A stretch of DNA of 64,000 bases from Atopsyche davidsoni (GCA_022113835.1 JAILWY010000014.1:2356001-2420000); one strand, 5' to 3'; counted from the stretch's first letter, positions 33,710 through 45,655 are shown. Numbers and translations are program-made. Notes: generated by a model from the letters alone, not told the origin.

Positions 33710-35640
33710 ATCGTCATATACAAGTGTGAATACATGTCAAATAATTTATCTGTATATTTGAGACGCAGACCATTGCAACTCACAGTAAATATTACCTAAT
33801 TATTGTTTATTCTTGTACATTTTTCACGGTATTATTCCACAGCAAACTACAAAGCTCGTGCCGAAACATTTATTTTACACAAGAAATAATATTTTAACGT
33901 GTTTTAAAGTATATAAGAATTCAAATATTAGCTTGGCAAAATTATGCGAGAGAAATTCCGCTGATATAACACGTGTGAAGAGCACCTACTTGTAGTAGTT
34001 CCCTCTCTTTCGTGTTCGTGTGAGAAATGTACAAATTTCTCAGTTCTCACATATCGAGCTCCCAAATTAAATAAACCGCAGTGGGTACGAATTTATTTGT
34101 GCCACAAAAGAGCATTCACTTCAATGCACTACGGTAGCATTGACAAGATTTTTAAAATCGTAATAATTTTTCTCGGTCAAATTTCTCTACTTTTATTCAG
34201 AATTATTTTATAATGATGTGTTAGATAAACTATAAAAAAAAGTCTTGGAGGTAACTGCACGTGTTATAATGTAAAATATTCAATTTTTTTTATTTATTGT
34301 TTTGATGCGAAACTGGTATTGCAGAGTTGAACAGTAAGTAACGCATACTTAATTTTTTTGAACAGCCCATACAACCGAAAGGCTACTCCCGTTTTTAAAA
34401 AAATCTGTTGGTGTTTCATAAAGCATTCAGTGTGATTAAACTCTTAAAAAAATATTTTTACTATTTATATCGCTGTCAGCAAATAATATGATAAGAAATT
34501 CATCATATGCGTTAATATAATCTAATCTATAAGGTCTGAACAATCCGCAAGTCGCCAGCCCCTATGGTGGTTTCATAGGAATTCCACGATGGTTTTATAG
34601 GCGTGTTTGTCATCGTCCACCCTGAGGCTTGAGATGAGCAGGGAGACAAGATGGCTGACGAGGCACTGGTCGCTCGATGGGGGGCATGGGAGTCCAATAC
34701 TTCATCCTTTATCGTATTATTAACTGGAACCCTTCGTATCGAGTCGCGAACGCAGAATCAGCCGGAGATGTAGATGCGAGATAGCGCAAGAATCGACGTT
34801 TTATCTGAAAATTTCTAATGACATTCCAAGTAGATATAAATATATATATATATATAAACACACACAAATATATTTATAAAAAATAATTTTTTTTTCTGTG
34901 TTTCTTATAAATATCGACTGAAAATTCCACCCTTTATCCTTGAAACGTATTTAGGATTTTTTGGGAGGTATTTTGGGGAAAAAATGTTAATCACGCCATG
35001 ACGTCCTAATTTTGGATACAGTGAAATTATGGTCAACCTAACGATGAAGCTATTTAGAAAACAATGAGCTCTGTTGGGACAGATTTATTTTTATGTGATA
35101 ACGGTCTCCATTTTGAATATTTAGGGGAAGGAATCCACGGCCGTGGCTTTTGGGGGGCATTTGTTGTTATTTTTGTAACGGTTGAGGGTGTGATTCCATT
35201 ATGTTTTATTTATATATTTTATAAAATAAGTTCTCAATTATTATTATTTAATATTTGATCGAATACAATACAATTTTTTAGATAGAATGTCAAAAAAATC
35301 CTGAAATATATTAGAAGTAAGAAATATTTATTGATCGGAAACAATGATGATCAGTTTTACACTTGATGCAAACTTCTGCATAGTTACATTGCTTCTGTGG
35401 TTTAATTGGACAGAGAGCTGCTCCTCGATAGCCATGGAAGTAACACATTTGTGTCGCAAAAATAATGATTTTTAATAGCGTTAATTTATATTTTTTCAAT
35501 AGAATTACGATATATTAGATTGTTGTATTTACCACGATCGATCAAAGTGTGTGTGATACCTGGTTTTATTTTTTAACTAAATAGATCGCCATCATCCCTA
35601 ACGGAAATAAAGGTGGTCAAAAGTAGAGAATCTTAACCTT
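33710..35640. other. no recognisable gene
   Basis: AT-rich with a small GC patch at 34,540-34,760 and an AT/AC run near 34,838-34,870. No supported element or coding sequence. Confidence 0.55.
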
Positions 35641-35642
35641 CA

Positions 35643-35730
35643 AATCGTAAATATGTTTTTTTACAGGGGATGGAGCTTTCTCACGGACATCCCTTAGAAG
35701 ACGTGATTAGTCTAAGTAATTACCCATAAT
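35643..35730 (+). other. candidate 3' splice site and short exon
   Basis: A strong acceptor (ATATGTTTTTTTACAG, AG at 35,665-35,666) is followed by 20 open codons (GMELSHGHPLEDVISLSNYP) to a TAA at 35,727-35,729, with no polyadenylation signal noted. Could be a terminal exon or chance. Confidence 0.2.
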
Positions 35731-35919
35731 GTATAGAGGCTCTCTCAGGCAGAGAACCTCCCCTGAGCCGAGTGCATCTTCCGCCGTGCATAGCAAAGTA
35801 GTTTGGGATAGTGGGCACAGTTCGAATAGATAAAACGCGTATAATCATCTAATTTTATATAATAAGATACAACTGATAGCATTTGATACAGTAGCTTTAT
35901 AGGAGAATATTAAAATATC

Positions 35920-36080
35920 ATGGGTTGACCACGTCACAAACGAGAGTCTTGCACAGAATGCGGATAGGAAGAGTACACCTTGCGATGGTAAAAAAAGCGT
36001 AAGGTTTTGGCACATTTCTTGAAATATCTTATACAACATACTCCAGCTGATTGTCCAGGGATAAATCCTGGAAGTTGGTA
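35920..36080 (+). mobile_element. RTE-like element fragment
   Basis: ATGGGTTGACCACGTCACAA and the following bases encode the post-RT segment seen at 28.9 kb; GGAAGTTGGTAGTACAGACA corresponds to the 3' part. Truncated before the tail. Confidence 0.55.
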
Positions 36081-36239
36081 GTACAGACACATTATAAAGA
36101 CTGCCCCTTTTTGTTTAGCGCGTATGCACCGCATGCCACTGCGTTGTGGCCGATTGGTCCGAACTCACTACAAGCCGCACTAGAAGAGTCTTTGATCCTC
36201 GAGGACGTCGTAAATATATTCAAATGCTCGACCTTATCC

Positions 36240-36402
36240 CCGGGCCGATAAAGGACTATTTTACGGCCTAATCTCGCCAGCCTCACGTAACGCCGCAAAA
36301 TAAACAAAACAACCCCGTGGGTCATCCCGGGGAGTAAAAAACCCCATAACCCGGGGTACAAAGCCGAGATTACCGCCGGCCCGCCATGTCGGGATCGAGC
36401 CA
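36240..36402 (-). mobile_element. possible non-LTR 3' region
   Basis: A GC-rich minus-strand frame (SRHGGPAVISALYPGLWGFL...) with a GGGGTTTTTTACTCCCCGGG block that looks like the 3' region of some insect non-LTR elements. I cannot assign a clade. Confidence 0.25.
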
Positions 36403-36403
36403 C

Positions 36404-36600
36404 AAAAAACCGATTCGTCTGACCCTGGGCCACCGCCGTAGGGACGCGTCTCCCTATCCGGAGGGATCAAAACCGATTCGTCTGAAACCGGACAACCGAT
36501 CGTGAGGATGCACTTGGCTCTCCGGAGATATCAAAACTGATTTATCTGACCCGGGGTACCGCCATAGTGATGTGTCTCATTCGCTGGAGGTAGCAAAACC
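36404..36600. repeat. about 65-bp degenerate tandem repeat
   Basis: Three units each start AAACCGATTCGTCTGA (third: AAACTGATTTATCTGA) and end CCGGAG(G/A)(G/T)ATCA-like. Further unit fragments (ACCGATTCGTCTCAAAG) occur at 37,260, after the mariner insertion, so the array was split by that insertion. Confidence 0.7.
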
Positions 36601-36609
36601 ATATACATA

Positions 36610-37130
36610 GTGTGTCCAAAAAGAGTATCGGGTATTTGTTTTAGTGACCGTTATTGCGATATGCTGCGAAAAATTTTGGGCCCAAAGTTGCAGAAGTTTT
36701 AAGTTTTTAACTCAAGAAAGTGGTTCCAACAAGACTTGTCGATCAATCAATTAAAGCTGTTAACGAATTATTCCCCAATAAGGTCATTTCACGTAGAGGT
36801 AACATCAACTGGCCTCCCAGAAGCCCCGACCTTAGCCCTCTTGACTATTTAGAATAGGGATACCTTAAAAGTATGTTTTATGAAAATAATTCAACGAACC
36901 TAACGGAATCGAAACAAAACATCAGGTCAGAAATATCGAGGGCTATGTGTCAGCGTGTTATCAGCAATCTTCGTTCTAGCGCGTAACGGTCACCATTTGG
37001 ATAACATCATCTTTTAAAAATAATTTTCTATTTTGTATTCTTATAATCAACATTTAAAAAATACTTGATTACTAGTATTTTTTATTTAACTGAACTAACA
37101 AATACCCGATACTCTCTTTGGACACCCTGT
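36610..37130 (+). mobile_element. Tc1/mariner-like relic, copy A
   Basis: Terminal repeats GTGTCCAAAAAGAGTATCGG and its complement before GGACACCCTGTA. The interior keeps the transposase C-terminal region with the NWPPRSPDLSPLDY motif, whose SPD-x-S-P-L-D Asp belongs to the DDD/DDE catalytic triad, but with stops and frameshifts. Most of the N-terminus is deleted. Confidence 0.85.
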
Positions 37131-37544
37131 ATAAACCTTAAACCTGATATATATGAACTTTGGTACCTCCAAGAAATCATAACTGATTTGTTTCAAAGCC
37201 TTAATTAATACATTGTGTCCACACCTTGAAACCACCTAGAATGAGTCAACACCGTTCTGAAAACCGATTCGTCTCAAAGTCTAAAATATATTCGTATTGT
37301 GTCGAATCGGTTTTTACGCTTGAGGGGCATCACTAGAGGGAGAAAACCGTTTTACACCCGAAACGTTCCGATACGGTTAAGCGGCGCTTGCTCCGCGTCT
37401 GCCTCGGCACTAAACACGCCTGTGAGCTTTTTGACAGTTACAGATTCTGAAGAGCTTTTAAACTAGAACTAAGTCCTGACACGCACAATTATACGCCATG
37501 ACAATCAAATAACTTGAATACGCGTAGTTATGACTAGTACAAGC

Positions 37545-38108
37545 GTTTAAGGTTCTTGGTCCCATAATCGAGTTTTTTTGATCATTTTCTAGTCCGTTTT
37601 GCAAAAAATCCACTGCACCAATCAAAAAAATTTAAATGCAAAAAGATTGATACATCCCTTCTTCTGAACAGAATATATATTTAATTCTTATAAATTTAGT
37701 ATTAATATGATAAATATGTGTTTTTCCGATTGAAGTGTAGGAATTTGGAGATTCGTCATGTCCCTTTCCCAAGAGTCCTAAACATTTAAAAGTCTTTTTT
37801 TCAATTGGAATTAAAAGATTAAATATAAACCCTGTGCGATATATTATTTTATATATAAAAAAAAAAAAAATCTTTAACAAACTTTGGTTTTGAAAAGTCG
37901 TCATTTTATCCAATTTTTCAACATCTTCAAGATTTTAATTTACCCTGTAAATGGACGTTAATTATATAATAAAAACTAGATAAATATAATTTATAGTTTT
38001 CTCAATACTCTTTTAAAAAATCAACTTTCGACATAGAAAAATAAAGTGACAATTAAATTAATTAAATGACACGATTTCGCCAGGCAATTAAAAGGCTGGA
38101 AGCAACCG
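37545..38108 (-). repeat. dispersed repeat, copy 1 (partner at 63.1-63.7 kb)
   Basis: About 560 bp colinear with the reverse complement of 63,128-63,735, sharing CCCATAATCGAGTT, TCAATTGGAATTAAAAGATT and TTTCGCCAGGCAATTAAA. A minus-strand frame of 93 codons (37,632-37,913) is partly preserved in the other copy but with many replacements. Identity of the element unknown; possibly the coding remnant of a DNA transposon. Confidence 0.7.
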
Positions 38109-38934
38109 CCTTAAGCTTGCTAGGTCTTTTTTCAGTCTTGCGCTTTTAACTGAAAATTTAACTTGTCATCAATTTACTGAAACACTGAAAATCCGTGCGT
38201 ATAAAGCTGTTTGCTCACTTATTCGCCGCGTTCCAGTACGCTTAATTGCGTGACGTCACGTAGATGAGCAAATATTGATGATTAATCTTGACTGAAACGC
38301 GGCAAGCGATTACAGCTTTTACTAGAAAAAAGCTTGCCTTGTTTCGCTTCACACTTAAAAGTGAAATTCTTTTGCGTCTCACTGTGCCTTGTGGAACCTG
38401 ATTTTACGTGAAATTGTACCGGAACGATTGAACGAATCCTAAACTCCATTAAATGTTTCAATGTCTGCTTGTTCTCATTGAGAATTGAAAAAAAATAAAA
38501 CGTTAGTTTAACTCAACTCAAATTTACACATAATAGTCACAACTCTCAGATCTTCGCTTCAAATTGTGAATATTATTATATTGCATAATATGTCTGGAGC
38601 TTTAAATGACGTAACTCCGAGGTATACTTGTATTTTGCAGAAAGAGTTCATCTCGATAGATGGTAGACTAATAAACATATATTTTTTTCACAGAACACTG
38701 CTTGGGTTTTTCTATGATTTTTTTATGGGTATTATTTATTATTCTTGTTAAGAGGCGTTGATTTTTGATAAATACCTTTTCAACTTTGCCAGTGATTCGC
38801 CCACGCTGGTTTCTGATTTATTGCGTTTTGTAGCCTCGAAATCGATCCGTGTCTGGTGATAAATTTCAGTCCTGAAGATATCACAAATATGCACTTATCC
38901 TGAAATACTAATATACTGCTAGGGAAAAATCCAA

Positions 38935-39085
38935 GCGAAGGAGGCATTTGAAGGAGAGAGTGTATTTGGGCCAGTGGCCGGAAGTCGGGAGTACAGTCGA
39001 ATTAGTATGTCTGCATCAGGATAAATTATGTTCAATAAGATGGTCACCGACCTCCACTGAGGAGAGGCACTCGCAGAAGAAGATT
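38935..39085 (+). mobile_element. RTE-like 3' end fragment
   Basis: GGCCGGAAGTCGGGAGTACA, GATGGTCACCGACCTCC, GAGAGGCACTCGCAGAAGAA: the full 3' terminus of the family including its GAAGAAGA-type tail. Confidence 0.65.
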
Positions 39086-39254
39086 TAAAACCTATTTGAT
39101 TGTAATTAATATGCAACAAGGTAAGTGTACCACTGTGTTATTAAAGTATGCAACGTCTATTGTTTCCGAGTATACATTTTGTAAAAACTCGGTCTACTGC
39201 TCTCCGGCGGGTCTTACAAAAAAATGAAAAAATCCCTCAGGTTATATAACGAAC

Positions 39255-39370
39255 AAAAAAAGCTGAAATCCAACGGTCAGCCGCGGGATCAGCTCGGATT
39301 TGAATGCGAGACCTCCGCTTGTCAGAGAAACACATTAACGGCGATGCAGGCGGCGACCGTACTGGCTTAT
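39255..39370 (-). mobile_element. tRNA-derived SINE head
   Basis: The minus strand shows an A-box-like GTACGGTCGCCGCCTGC and a B-box-like CGCATTCAAATCC at tRNA-like spacing, followed by unrelated sequence ending in a T-run. The preceding GTTAATGTGTTTCTCTGACA is in the anticodon-arm position. Not a functional tRNA. Confidence 0.5.
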
Positions 39371-39539
39371 TTTCCATAATAGATTTTAACCACGGGCAAA
39401 CCATTATGCATCATACCCCATTGATTAATGGGAATCTTTTTACGAGCTAAGTATGAAACTTGTTACGCTCTGTTTCGTATTGGCTCTCTTGTTAACTGAT
39501 TGTTTTTTGATTTGAATATTTCCGACAATGGTTTTTAAT

Positions 39540-39610
39540 GTTGGCTCCGTGGGTCAATGGGCGATGGCCGTGGAGGTGTAAATTCAAATTCCCCGTTTTT
39601 CTTCAGTTAG
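39540..39610 (+). mobile_element. possible tRNA-derived SINE head
   Basis: GGCTCCGTGGGTCAATGGGC resembles an A box and GTAAATTCAAATTCCCC a B box, spaced as in tRNA. Degenerate. Confidence 0.35.
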
Positions 39611-40379
39611 TTTCCCACAGTTGTATTCTTTAGGGACAGAATCATCGGTCGGGAGTCAGAATTCCTTATTTGCAGCAGGAATTAGACCCGGCCTCGCTAA
39701 CTGGCCCCCTCCTCAGGCTGTCGGAGAATACATTGAGATTGCATTGTTGGGCTGGAGCGATGGCGGATACAATTGTTACAAGATATGCATCTCGCTGCAT
39801 GCCTAATGGGCCCAACCCAGAAGTTGACGTTTCTGGTTAGCGCTTTTCTGAGAATCACGACAAATAACAGATCTCGGGACACCTCCCGCGAGGCAGAGAT
39901 CGATCTGTCAACAAAACGGATACATTTACGCAGTTCGTATAAACATGCTTGTATTGTTTCGTATTATACACCACTGGGGAGAAAAAGATCAACAAAAAAA
40001 ATACAGAATCACTCAAGACGTATACGTAAAAAAAAGACTGCACTCAAAACCGGCAAACAGTTTTCTCTCGTCGTTTTATTGAAGTATTTTAATGAATAAA
40101 TAGACAGTGATAAAACGTATAGAACAATAGTATATTTTGATTAGTTTGGGGTAGGTAATTTTATTATTGCTATTATTATATGGGCCCTTCCAGCCACCAC
40201 TGGCGGAGTACAAGCGTTCGCGTTTGCGCTGTTTCAAAGGAGTTAACATGACAATTGAATTGCATTGTCATTTAAAATCGACCAAACAGAATACATCAAT
40301 AATAACAAATAATAATATAATACAATAAATATCCTGTATACCACTTGCAGACTCATTACTCATTTCAAAGCAGCTCGCT

Positions 40380-40610
40380 GTCTTCCTGCACTTTTTACAA
40401 GGACTGACGCCTCTGCGCGCAGACTCGCCCCGAGCTCGCACGGCGATCCAAAAAGGATCACAAAGGATCCTTTCACGAAGGAGCCGGCGAGGCTGTCAGT
40501 CGGCTCCGGCAAAAGCTGCCGAGCAGGTTCCGCCGTCCCGCTCGCCGGCTCTTCCCTCTCTTTCCAAACAAGATCAGCTGTGCTGGCAAATATTTGGCGG
40601 GAGATTGACA
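40380..40610. promoter_or_regulatory. GC-rich island with E2F-like motif
   Basis: Contains TTTGGCGGGA (40,593-40,602), CAGCTG (40,575-40,580) and a GC-rich inverted pair GAGCCGGCGAGG / CTCGCCGGCTC (about 40,491 and 40,551). Surroundings are AT-rich. The motif set resembles the island at 43.7 kb. Confidence 0.25.
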
Positions 40611-40725
40611 GCCGACCATAGAGTTTTCATTAGCTCAACGATTTTTTTTTAAATGAGTTTCATGGTGTTTCAAAGTGACACTGCTTAAGACCAGCTGTAA
40701 TCGTGCTGTAAATGTTATATAATAC

Positions 40726-41195
40726 ACCTATACCCCTGTTTACGGCCTAGATACGTTCCACGAAACTTGGCCGCTAACCGAAAAGCCGTATAACGAATCA
40801 ATTATTCTAATACAAATTCAATGGGATCGGTTCCAAATTTGTTAAATATGTAACACTTTTTACACATTCTGGCCATATTTTTTTCCAAACATAGTTCATT
40901 GTTGTTAATTTTAATTCCTTCCGTGATTCACTGATGCTGTCAACAGCATCCTTGATGTTATAGTTTTTCCAAAATGTTTTAATAGAAGCTTTACCATCGG
41001 TTTCCCTTATCAGTTGTCGGAAATTTCGGCGTAGGTAATATGCCTTAAAAGTGGCTATTGCACCCTGATCCATCGGTTGGATCAGAGCTGTTGTATTTTT
41101 CGGAAGGTGCTCAATCATGACATCTTCAGATAGCTCGGATAAATTTGTAAGATGCCCTGGTGCATTATCCAAAATTAGCAAAGCCTTGTTAACAC
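40726..41195 (-). pseudogene. Tigger/pogo transposase C-terminal half
   Basis: The minus-strand frame (40,807 to about 41,195) shows LLILDNAPGH, containing the second catalytic Asp of the DDE_1/Tigger-Jerky type transposase, and ALIQPMDQGAIATFKAYYLR, containing the third. It ends at a TAA near 40,807, followed by 80 bp of terminal sequence (TACCCCTGTTTACGGCC). The N-terminal DNA-binding half is missing because a mariner-like element has replaced or interrupted it at 41,196. The C-terminal half itself has no stops. Confidence 0.85.
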
Positions 41196-41851
41196 TTAAA
41201 AAAAAACAATTTGACAGCTGACAGTATAGGGTTAGTAAAAATAGAGCGTTACGCGATAGAACAACGTGTCTTCATTATTTAACAATATTTCAAAAATAAT
41301 GAGTACAAATATGCAAAATATGGTCGGAATAGTTTTTTAACTTCGTCTCTCTTCGCTGTGCATGGTCATTAGACTTCATTTCTTGTGTTGATTGAATTTT
41401 GTAAGCATGGAGACACAGATCTTTAGTTAGTATACACTGTAGAGAGCTTCTTGAAATTTGCAATTCTTGTCCACGACGCCGAATTGAGGTTCCTGGATTG
41501 TCACCGACACTCTTACGCACTGCTTCGATATTGACATTTGAACGGCTTGTTTTTGGACGACCAGTGTGTTTGGTGTCTCCAACGAATCCAGTCTCCCTGA
41601 ATTTTTCAATTAATCTCTTCAAACACTATTCCGACTATATTTTGTATGAAATTTTCGAACTGCGGCTGCCAAGCTTTCATTATTTTTGAAATATTGTTAA
41701 ATAATGAAGACACGTTGTTCTATCGTGTGACTCTCCATTTTTACTAACTTTAAACTGTCAGCTGTCGAATTGTTTTTTTTTAAGTGTTTCTAAAACATTA
41801 CTGCAAAAATAGCGACAAATTCAAATCTTGCGTTAATTTTGGGACACCTTT
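41196..41851 (-). pseudogene. Tc1/mariner-like transposase N-terminal relic with duplicated 5' end
   Basis: The minus-strand frame at about 41,340-41,622 (MKRLIEKFRETGFVGDTKHT, GRPKTSRS, RRRGQELQISRSSLQ) is the paired helix-turn-helix DNA-binding region of the family also seen at 30.94 kb. The DDE domain is missing. The right end carries the family terminus (GGTGTCCCAAAATTAACGC on the minus strand). The left 100 bp are a second copy of the element's 5' region in opposite orientation (ACAATTTGACAGCTGACAG, GAACAACGTGTCTTCATTAT). The element is therefore a head-to-head foldback inserted in a Tigger element. Confidence 0.82.
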
Positions 41852-42186
41852 ATAATTGGGCACACATAGAAGATGATTTAAAGATATTCTCAGAAAATTA
41901 CATGGCCGGTGTACTGACCATTGTACTAACGAACCACATCCATTAATCGATAATTTTTAACAATCATACTCTACATATGAACCAATGTGCCCAGGCCAAC
42001 CAATATTTAGTGATGAATATTGGTTGGATGAAGGAAATATAAACCTGTAATAGGTAATAAATACGCATTTGATTGACGTTCAATCCAAAAATAGACATTC
42101 AAATTAGTGTTTCTCAACTTGCGATATGATGTCAGGTAATGTTAGACTCCTTAAATACTGCGTGTGTAATATTTAAATCTTCTTTG

Positions 42187-42262
42187 TAAAATGCCTCTCC
42201 TCAGAGGAGGTTGGCGACCATTTCACTGAGCATATACTCATCCTGAAACAGTGTTCATGGTT
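42187..42262 (-). mobile_element. RTE-like 3' end fragment
   Basis: Minus strand: ATGAGTATATGCTCAGTGAA, ATGGTCGCCAACCTCCTCTG, GAGGAGAGGCATTTT. Same family as at 18.2 and 62.0 kb. Confidence 0.65.
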
Positions 42263-42299
42263 TCTAAAGGGAAATAGTTGCTGCCCCATAGCAATATTA

Positions 42300-43680
42300 T
42301 AAATCATTTTCTTAAAAGCTCTGTCGTTTAGATCTGATACTCCTTATACAGCAAGTTATAGAAACAATATCAGGAGCCCCCCATTTTGACAAAGTTCTTC
42401 CAGAACACATCCCTCCACAATCATTCCAAGTCTACAACTCCATTACCGATCCTTTACACATGCTCAGGGTACAGAATGGCAGCCATTCCCAAGCAACAGA
42501 ATGGGGAGAGCGGGGAGGAATATTTAATAGTATCAAACATTCGAGTATCAATTTGTGAAGCATGTGAATATGAATACAGATTATCAGAAAAAATCAGCAA
42601 ATGGAATGCCACTTGCTGTCAATAAAACGGAAACGTCCTGTTTTTATGATATAGAGATCGGCTTTTTTGCTCGATTTTTTTATTCCGAAGATCCCAGCTT
42701 CGATTTTTTTTCGCATAACACTTCGAGAGGTACCCGAATTTCGGCAAATCGATTAGCGAGCGTACATTCAATAGATACCTTCTCGAATCGTTATGGCCGT
42801 TACCATTTTAAAAGCAATGGCGATGTTGAATACGTAAAAAAAACACACACAAGTCCCTGTGATGCAACATTCATACGAATTTATTTTCTCTAATTAACAA
42901 TTTATTCAGCTTAAAGTGTCCTATATATATCGAAAGCCAAATTGAAACCCTATTAAATTTCTACGAGGACTTGATTCTGGGGTTAATTTTAAGATGAGAA
43001 ATATTTTATTGGACAATAAATAATAATAAGACACATGGTGTTTTTATTCGACACTCCAGATGGAATCTTTGTCACGTAAAATCTATTTCTACTTAATTTT
43101 TAAATGCAGCACCTTCCAGATGTTTCTGCATTTTAGTGGTAGCGGTACTTAAAACGAAAGCATTTGAGCAAAAGTTCGTTAATTTCGTGCAAAAATGATT
43201 GAATTCCAAACACCGTTAGAGACGCATATACCTGATGCGAGCAAACAGACGTACCGTTAATGTTAATGCTAATAGTTAATTATTCTTTAGCGCTTCGTAG
43301 CTACCCTATTAGGATTACTCTGTACTTTATATTAAAATACCGTTTTTCTAAGAACAATTATAGTTTTAAACGGGAGCGTTTATGCCGATGAACCGCAAAA
43401 CCCGCTCCGGAATTGATTCTGGTTTTTGATCACTCTTTCGAGTAACTTACTTTACTTCTTGCAACGTTTAAACAATTAATATAAAGCGCTAATATTTATT
43501 AATTTTATCTTTAAAAGCAAATTTAATTATGTATGATTTATTCGTCAATCTCGCCAACCGTTGAAATATATATTTTTTAGTCTTATGTGGTATTAGAAAT
43601 ACTTGCACAAATAGTAATTTAATAACCACAATATATAAACAGTTACACTGCACACAAAAATACTGCAAAACAATCACGTA
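42300..43680. other. no recognisable gene
   Basis: AT-rich; frames at 42,386-42,893 have no domain. I see no element. Confidence 0.5.
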
Positions 43681-43689
43681 TTATCAGAG

Positions 43690-43920
43690 CTTGTGTCCGT
43701 TTTTCCGTTGGCGGTTGGTTTTGGCGCGAAACGAGCGCGGGCGTGGGAGTCTAGTTTTCGCGCCAAATCAGCTGTCAGTTCCCAGGCGATCAGCTGACCG
43801 GGCTGGAATGCCGGCGCAGGTCATTACAAAGGCTCCGGCGAGGCACAGGTAGGCTGGGACCTCTGGGAAGCGGCTCGGGGACCCGCAGCGGCCGGCTCCG
43901 AGAGCGGTGCAGCACCATCT
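43690..43920. promoter_or_regulatory. GC-rich island with paired E2F-like sites
   Basis: TTTGGCGCGAAA (43,720-43,731) and TTTCGCGCCAAA (43,756-43,767) are exact inverted copies 24 bp apart, followed by CAGCTG at 43,769 and 43,791 and CAGGTAGG at 43,846. The motifs match E2F/Dp, bHLH and Zelda consensus sequences respectively. No transcript start is visible. Likely a cis-regulatory island, by motif content only. Confidence 0.35.
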
Positions 43921-44760
43921 CATGAAAAACTATTCACATTAATTAAAATTATTTTCCAATAAAAATTGACACGAACTTATAAACACAAAACACGAAAAAA
44001 ACAATTTTTTAAAAATGTAAATGCTCACTATATTTTTAATTTCTTGATATAGAGCTATTTGTATTTTTATTGCAGTCAGTTTTATTGCATTAAAATATTA
44101 CAGTTAAATATACATTAAGCCCCTGTTTAATTTCACGCGCACCCTATAAAAGGACATGATATAACTATGGCGGTCCTTAACGGACTTTTTTCCAAAGGAG
44201 GTCCGAGTGTTAGGAGGGCTCAATAAAAATACAGTGAAATGTACATGACTTAAGGGATGATCGCGCAGTGTGGGTCTTTTTATACACGATATAAAACTTT
44301 TTTTTTTAATTGACAGTATAATGATGGCATTTGCTAAACCAAGTTTATATTAACCATTATTTATCGGTTTTATGGCTGTTTATGCATAAACAATGAATAA
44401 AATGCAAATCATGACGTCATGTCTATAGTTTACGTACAGCAAGGATTTACTTAAGTTATTTGAGAAATCGCATTTTTTTCACACAAAAGGTTGAGGTTCC
44501 CTTTCCCAGACGCTTTTCACAACATAAACACAAATATATATAAATATATATGTATATATATATATAAGACACAGGCTTCAGCCCATATACCTGTGCGGAC
44601 GGACTCTTCACATATGTTCGGTTCTCAATGCACTTTGTGTTTCTGCCGAACTCAGCTGACGCGCTTCACTGAATTGGCGCCAAATCTGGCGTCCTTACAG
44701 CTGATTGACCCGCTATGACTACATGTATAATATTTATATACAATTAGTGTTAAATATTTA

Positions 44761-44870
44761 TGACAGAGAGTACTAGGTGGAATTCCATTTCAATATTTTA
44801 CTCAAAAATACTTTTTTGATTATTCCACATGTTCAGTTTTAGTTTGGCTTCGTTTGATAGTGCTAGTTAT
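44761..44870. repeat. dispersed repeat, also at 50.05 kb
   Basis: CAGAGAGTACTAGGTGGAAT, CCATTTCAATATTTTACTC and ATTCCACATGTTC match 50,057-50,125 with a few changes. Confidence 0.6.
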
Positions 44871-45413
44871 TTAAAATATTATGACCCCTGGAGATAGTAC
44901 CAGTGCCGGGACCGAAACGTAGTTTGTGTCATCTGTGGCAATATTATATAAATATATATATTTCACAGAGTATTTCTTACTTATAAATTTATGTTTATAT
45001 TTTAAATAATATTAAAAAAGTATTGATTGATACTAATCATATTATCTTTTTTTGAAGCGACAGGTTTTTGCCAAAAACCGTGATTTGCATATTTTTCCTG
45101 CAGATAACCAAATCTTCTTGCGAAACCGGTCGCTCTATGTTTTAGATCCGCACAATTAAATTGATAAACTTCTAAACAGTGAAATTACGAAATCCTGCGT
45201 CATACACACTCAATGAGTGAATAAAAATGTAGACATATTCAGATTATTATTCGTTGCGCATCTTTCGCCAAAGTACAAGTCAAAACATTACAAACGGTTT
45301 CAAGTTTAAAAGTTTGCTTTTTCTCGTGTTATCCAATTTTTCAAGTTTCAAGAAATAATAAAAAAAAAAAAAAATTCAATGAAAAAGATATATCGCATTC
45401 CGGGTCTGAGCAG

Positions 45414-45655
45414 TCAAGTGCAAAAAGGCACCGTTTGTGTGAATTTGACAAATAGATCGGCCCTTACACGAGCCTGGGAGAATCCCCCAGTGGGCCTGCA
45501 GGGGCGGTTTTTTAATAGAAAACCCATGGGGCAGACAGTGCTGATGCATGGGGGACAATGGGGCGCACCACGGCGGGTATCGAGCCCGAGGTCCGCTAAC
45601 CTGCGACCGATAATGCTCTCTACCTCACCACACACGTTTGACAACTCAAGTATTT
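45414..45655 (-). mobile_element. tRNA-derived SINE-like sequence
   Basis: The minus strand contains GGTGAGGTAGAGAGCA (A-box position) and GGGCTCGATACCC (B box) at tRNA spacing, with CGCC-type acceptor-like sequence after it. About 150 bp of unrelated body follow, ending at an oligo-A/T stretch. It lies under a 113-codon plus-strand chance frame. Head folding is imperfect, so not a working tRNA. Confidence 0.5.

Noticed and set aside
39116..39127. Good splice donor AAGGTAAGTGT
   Set aside because: It lies just after the tail of an RTE-like fragment with no exon-like sequence upstream.
33632..45655. Functional tRNA genes
   Set aside because: Candidate A and B boxes occur, but acceptor and anticodon stems do not pair convincingly, so these were called SINE-like instead.
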